A stretch of 58,281 nt of DNA. It comes from Pseudomonadota bacterium (GTDB lineage Bacteria > Pseudomonadota > Gammaproteobacteria > Burkholderiales > Burkholderiaceae_C). Both the position numbers and the translations under genes were made by a program. Position 1 is the stretch's first letter. Each line of letters opens with the position of its first letter. Shown piece after piece: positions 55,118-58,281 of this stretch. The stretch is taken from the NCBI GenBank assembly GCA_021808525.1, contig JAKBBK010000011.1:1-58281 (forward strand), read 5' to 3'. The notes under the pieces were generated by a model, which worked only from the letters and a program-made list of their open reading frames with translations, did not search any database and was not told the origin of the DNA.

Positions 55118-56280
55118 GCCGCGCTCCGCGTCGCCATGACCTGCCCGCGTCGCAGGGGCAGGCGCTGCAGGAAGGCGCGCACGTTGGACTCGTGCTCGGG
55201 GTGCAGTCCGCGCAGGAAGGCCTGGGCGTCGCGCCGGTAGTCCTTCCAGAATTCCTCGGGCTTGCTCCAGGCGGCCAGGATCTGCCGGCCCGCCTCGGAA
55301 GCCGAGAAGTCGGGGTAATAGAAGCCCGGAGCGCGCTGCTGCAGCCAGGGGGAGTTGTGCACCAGGGGATAGCCGCCGTACAGCGCGTCGTAATACAGGT
55401 AGTTCTGGTCGTTTTCCCACTGATGCGAGACCACCAGGTCGCGCGCCAGCCGGACCATGGTCTCGGGCACGGTCACGCGCGGCTCGAAGCTGGCGCGGTG
55501 GTCGCGAACCAGGTCCAGCACGGTGGCGTAACGGTTGAAGGTCGGGTGGTCCTTCATGTGCACGCTGTTGAGCACCATCATGTGACGCAGGGTCCAGGGT
55601 TGTTCGCGATAGGCGGCATCGCAGCCCAGCATGGGCACGAAGCAGGACTTCACCACGCCGATGTTGGGCTCGAAGATCGCAGCCGCCCATCCGTTGTCCG
55701 CGCGCGCCCGCTTGCGGGGGTTGAAGCCGAAGCGCCCGCCCCCGCGTTCCACCAGGTCGATCTGGCGTTGCAGGAAGCTGGGGGCCCACAAGTGCGGCAT
55801 CTCCACCACCGGCGCGCGCAGCAGGGTCTGCACCAGGGAGCGCGAGGAATGCAGGTCCTTGTGCATCATCCACACTTCGTCGGGCTCCATGTTGACCAGC
55901 CCGATCCCCCGCTGGGGGTCGAACAGGGCGGGCTCGATCATGCCCGTGAAGGAATGCCCCACGAGAAAGGCCACCACCCAGGCTCCGCGCGCCTTGACCC
56001 GGCGGATCCAGGCCTGCGGCAGCTTGGAGGCCATTTCGATGACCACGTCGACCTCATGGGTCACGGCCTGGGGCTGCACCAGCTCGGCGCCCAGGCGGTC
56101 GAACTCCAGCGCCTCGGGAAGGCGCTGGCAGGATCCTCCGTTGAGCAGCAGCACGCGGCCCACCTGGGGCATGGCACGCAGGCACATCACCAGAAAGGCC
56201 ACGTTCTGGTGAATGCCGCTGCTCCACACATGGGCATCCTCCGTCACGTGGACGGACACTCCGACGCACAGGCCGCTCAT
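55114..56280 (-). CDS. DUF2827-family protein, glycosyltransferase-like, copy 1 of operon
   Basis: A 388-residue paralog of the next gene. Shared blocks are HQNVAFLVMCLRAMP (about residues 25-39), FEPNIGVVKSCFVPMLGCD (near 213) and SHQWENDQNYLYYDALYGGY (near 297). It keeps VEMPHLWAP and the C-terminal GFYYPDFSASEAGRQIL. The N-terminal WENG motif of its partner is WSSG here, so the two copies may differ in substrate or one may be regulatory. It overlaps the secreted-protein gene upstream (ATGA at 56277-56280) and its partner downstream, indicating strict co-translation. Confidence 0.78.
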   Translation of the reverse strand: MSGLCVGVSVHVTEDAHVWSSGIHQNVAFLVMCLRAMPQVGRVLLLNGGSCQRLPEALEFDRLGAELVQPQAVTHEVDVVIEMASKLPQAWIRRVKARGAWVVAFLVGHSFTGMIEPALFDPQRGIGLVNMEPDEVWMMHKDLHSSRSLVQTLLRAPVVEMPHLWAPSFLQRQIDLVERGGGRFGFNPRKRARADNGWAAAIFEPNIGVVKSCFVPMLGCDAAYREQPWTLRHMMVLNSVHMKDHPTFNRYATVLDLVRDHRASFEPRVTVPETMVRLARDLVVSHQWENDQNYLYYDALYGGYPLVHNSPWLQQRAPGFYYPDFSASEAGRQILAAWSKPEEFWKDYRRDAQAFLRGLHPEHESNVRAFLQRLPLRRGQVMATRSAA

Positions 56281-56891
56281 CGATCGTCGTACGCCCGCGA
56301 TTGCGGGGCACGCCAGTCGAAGTCCACGAATCGCCGGATCACCAGGCAGCCCGGGCCCGCGTGCAGCAGCGAGACCGTGCTGTCCGGATCCGAGGCGCTG
56401 CTCAGCACGTCCATGTCCGGCAGCAGGTGCGAGACCCTGTAGCCGGGGAGTTCGCGCTTCGCGAGGCGCGCACAGGACTCGGGCGCCCAGGCGATGCGCT
56501 CGGAGGCCACGGTGCAGGTTCCATAGGGGCCGGGCACGGCCGTGATGGTGGTCGCATGGGTGCCGGTGCCCGGTTCCACCACTCCCATGAGCCCGAAAAA
56601 GGGCGAGGCATCGGGAAACTGCCGATCCCAGTTCAGCACCACATCGTCCTGGCTGGCCCCAAGCAGTTCCAGCCCCGCCATCCTGCGCACCGCGGGCAGG
56701 CAGCGCAGCACGCCCACGCTTTTCGCGGCCTGGGACATGTGGTCGGGCGCGGCGCGCGGCGGCCTGGTCGCGCGCGCGGTTCGCCAAGGCCTGGGCGTGC
56801 GTGGAGCCTGCGCGTGCGCGGGGCCGGCAAGCGCCAGGGCCGTGAGCAGTCCTGCCAGGCAAAGCCCTGTCGGGCCTGAGGGGGTCACCAT
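56277..56891 (-). CDS. Small secreted/periplasmic protein of the adhesin operon
   Basis: A 204-residue protein. It has an N-terminal signal peptide (CLAGLLTALALAGPAHAQA, cleavage near residue 28), a basic Pro/Arg-rich stretch, and a folded-looking domain with four Cys (VLRCLPAV, GTCTVAS, ESCARL, GPGCLV), possibly two disulfides. I do not recognise the family. The ATG lies inside the last codons of the adhesin gene (7-bp overlap), and its stop overlaps the next gene. A periplasmic accessory role for adhesin export or folding is inferred from position only. Confidence 0.75.
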   Translation of the reverse strand: MVTPSGPTGLCLAGLLTALALAGPAHAQAPRTPRPWRTARATRPPRAAPDHMSQAAKSVGVLRCLPAVRRMAGLELLGASQDDVVLNWDRQFPDASPFFGLMGVVEPGTGTHATTITAVPGPYGTCTVASERIAWAPESCARLAKRELPGYRVSHLLPDMDVLSSASDPDSTVSLLHAGPGCLVIRRFVDFDWRAPQSRAYDDR

Positions 56892-58281
56892 TTCCAGGAC
56901 ACTCCAAAGTTGGCGCCGGTGTAGCCGCCGGTCGTGCTCACGCCGGCACCGAAGCTCATCACCCCACCCGAGTCGGTGTGCCGGAAGGCGATACCCAGGG
57001 CCTTGTAGCCCTGGAAGAAGCCCAGGCCCAGGCCCAGCGCCGATTCCCCGTCGCGCAGCCCCGGCATGTAGGTCCCGGCCATGGCCATGCTCATCGCGGC
57101 GCCGCTGTAGGCGGTGCGCTGGATGGCGTAGATGGAGCGGGTGAGGGCGTTCAACTGGCTCATGTTGACCGCGTCGGTGGGGTTCACGCCCGGCGCCACG
57201 TTGGTGATGCGCCGCTCATTGCCCGGAGAGCCCACCGAGACCGTGTTCGGGCCGCTGGGCGTGCTGTTGGTACCCAGCACGACCGCACCATCGTTGCCCG
57301 GAGCGATGGTGTCGCCGTTGCCCAGGATGAAGGCATTGTTGGACGAGATGGTGTTGTTGTTGCCGAAGGCGTAGCTTCCGGTGACTCCGCCGGTGATCGT
57401 GTTGGGGTCGCCGAAGGCTCCGGAGTTGCTGCCCGCGATCACGTTGCCGTAGCCGATGGCCACCGACTCGGTGCCCGAGGCCTGGTCCTGGTAGCCGATG
57501 GCCACCGACCCGGCGGCCGCCACCGAGCGGAAGCCCACCGCCGTGCCGTTGGAGCCGATGACGTGGCTCCAGGCGCCAAAGGCGGTGGCGCCGTAGGAAC
57601 TCGCGTTGGCCGCCAGGCCCAGGGCCGTGGAGTCCACGCCGCCGGCCGTGGGAGCGGCCTGCGCGGCGGTCAACACCTGGATGCTGGTCGCGTTGTCGAC
57701 CGAGCCCTGGGTCTGCACCCCACTCGTCGAGTAGCCCCCGATGGCTGCCGTGACCACCGGCGAGGTGCCGACCCCGACCCCCGAGGACAGCGCGACCTGC
57801 AGCGTGCTGATGTTGCTGTAGGCCGAGCTCAGCCCCGTGCTCAGGCTCACCTGCCCGGTGGACAGTGTCGTGATGCCGCCCACGGAGGTGGACAAGCCGC
57901 TGGACAGCGAGGTGACCTGGCTGCTGGTGCTGGAGAAGCCGGTGGACAGCGAGGTGAAGCCGGTCGAGATCGAGCCGACCTGGCTGCTCGTGCTGGAGAA
58001 GCCCGTGGACAGGGAGGTGATGCCGGTGGACAGGGAGACGGCCTGGCTGGTCGTGGTGGAGAAGCCGGTGGAGACGCCGGTGGACAGGGAGGTGATGCCG
58101 GTGGACAGGGAGACGGCCTGGCTGGTCGTGGTGGAGAAGCCGGTGGAGACGCCGGTGGACAGGGAGGTGATGCCGGTGGACAGGGAGACGGCCTGGCTGG
58201 TCGTGGTGGAGAAGCCGGTGGAGACGCCGGTGGACAGGGAGGTGATGCCGGTGGACAGGGAGACGGCCTGGCTGGTCGTGG
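56885..58281 (-). CDS. YadA-like trimeric autotransporter adhesin, C-terminal part (5' truncated by window)
   Basis: 464 visible residues of a trimeric autotransporter whose N-terminus lies beyond 58281. Order from the visible end: a Ser/Thr/Gly-rich stalk with perfect 25-residue repeats, a connector (LSTGQVSLSTGLSSAYSNIS), YadA-head repeats (TAVGFRSVAAAGSVAIGYQD; ESVAIGYGNVIAGSNSGAFG; NNNTISSNNAFILGNGDT), a neck (NPTDAVNMSQLNALTRSIY), and a membrane anchor (SGAAMSMAMAGTYMPGLRDG, then GYTGANFGVSWKW) ending in Trp as outer-membrane proteins do. It mediates adhesion or autoaggregation. It is the first gene of a four-gene overlapping operon. A head domain C-terminal to the stalk is a variation on the simple YadA layout. 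Confidence 0.9.
   Translation of the reverse strand, partial: TTSQAVSLSTGITSLSTGVSTGFSTTTSQAVSLSTGITSLSTGVSTGFSTTTSQAVSLSTGITSLSTGVSTGFSTTTSQAVSLSTGITSLSTGFSSTSSQVGSISTGFTSLSTGFSSTSSQVTSLSSGLSTSVGGITTLSTGQVSLSTGLSSAYSNISTLQVALSSGVGVGTSPVVTAAIGGYSTSGVQTQGSVDNATSIQVLTAAQAAPTAGGVDSTALGLAANASSYGATAFGAWSHVIGSNGTAVGFRSVAAAGSVAIGYQDQASGTESVAIGYGNVIAGSNSGAFGDPNTITGGVTGSYAFGNNNTISSNNAFILGNGDTIAPGNDGAVVLGTNSTPSGPNTVSVGSPGNERRITNVAPGVNPTDAVNMSQLNALTRSIYAIQRTAYSGAAMSMAMAGTYMPGLRDGESALGLGLGFFQGYKALGIAFRHTDSGGVMSFGAGVSTTGGYTGANFGVSWKW
58016..58281 (-). repeat. Perfect 75-bp tandem repeats in adhesin stalk
   Basis: Three consecutive 75-bp units (58016-58090, 58091-58165, 58166-58240) are identical to the base, and a partial fourth unit runs to the window edge. 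Each encodes 25 residues (rich in STG, with VSTGFSTTTSQAVSL). The unit is a multiple of three, so copy-number change alters stalk length without a frameshift. Degenerate earlier copies lie at about 57896-58015. Confidence 0.95.

Noticed and set aside
58016-58281. CRISPR-like array
   Set aside because: Units are contiguous, 75 bp, identical and in frame with an adhesin. There are no spacers.

Overview
This 58.3 kb window is very GC-rich (roughly 70 % by eye), densely coded, and rich in ATGA/GTGA-type gene overlaps. The gene content (DnaE2, a MoxR/CoxE-type pair, IcmF, a leucine-degradation liu cluster, DUF2827-like proteins) and a GC-rich intergenic repeat point to a beta-proteobacterium of the order Burkholderiales. 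That placement is an inference from content. No rRNA, CRISPR array, transposase or integrase was seen.

Layout. 1-9.2 kb: end of error-prone polymerase dnaE2, an acetylpolyamine amidohydrolase-type deacetylase, a LysE exporter, a MoxR ATPase / VWA (CoxE-like) / CoA-ester lyase operon, a UvrD-type helicase and a nitroreductase. 9.2-16.5 kb: a diguanylate cyclase, thioesterase and LldD-type dehydrogenase run, a CBS protein, and two ketopantoate-reductase-like genes around an AEC permease. 16.7-23.1 kb: a secreted phosphoesterase coupled to a di-haem cytochrome c peroxidase whose 3' end runs into a repeat, then ilvD and a divergent LysR gene. 23.1-31.1 kb: a GntR-aldehyde dehydrogenase-hydrolase operon facing a five-gene HAAT-type ABC importer, with matching operators in front of both. 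31.1-41.4 kb: AraC regulator, fused isobutyryl-CoA mutase icmF and a leaderless BtuF-like protein, divergent from isovaleryl-CoA dehydrogenase and both methylcrotonyl-CoA carboxylase subunits. 41.4-52.8 kb: a membrane protein of unknown role, an SIS-only protein, a full-length RpiR regulator and a seven-gene myo-inositol operon (iolE, iolD, a MocA-type dehydrogenase, iolC, iolB, a class II aldolase, a second MocA-type dehydrogenase). 52.8-53.9 kb: about 0.9 kb of foreign-looking DNA between 20-bp direct repeats of a tRNA-Thr 3' end, holding a small ORF and a DUF2335-like membrane protein. 53.9-58.3 kb: an overlapping operon of a YadA-type trimeric autotransporter adhesin (cut by the window end), a small secreted protein and two paralogous DUF2827/glycosyltransferase-like proteins.

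How the parts work together. The liu genes oxidise isovaleryl-CoA from leucine and carboxylate 3-methylcrotonyl-CoA, and IcmF next to them can rearrange branched acyl-CoAs. The iol genes take 2-keto-myo-inositol to a C3 aldehyde and dihydroxyacetone phosphate, probably under the adjacent RpiR regulator. The adhesin operon is the most unusual locus. Its four genes are translationally coupled, its stalk holds perfect 75-bp repeats, and the two cytosolic proteins are plausible adhesin-modifying enzymes.
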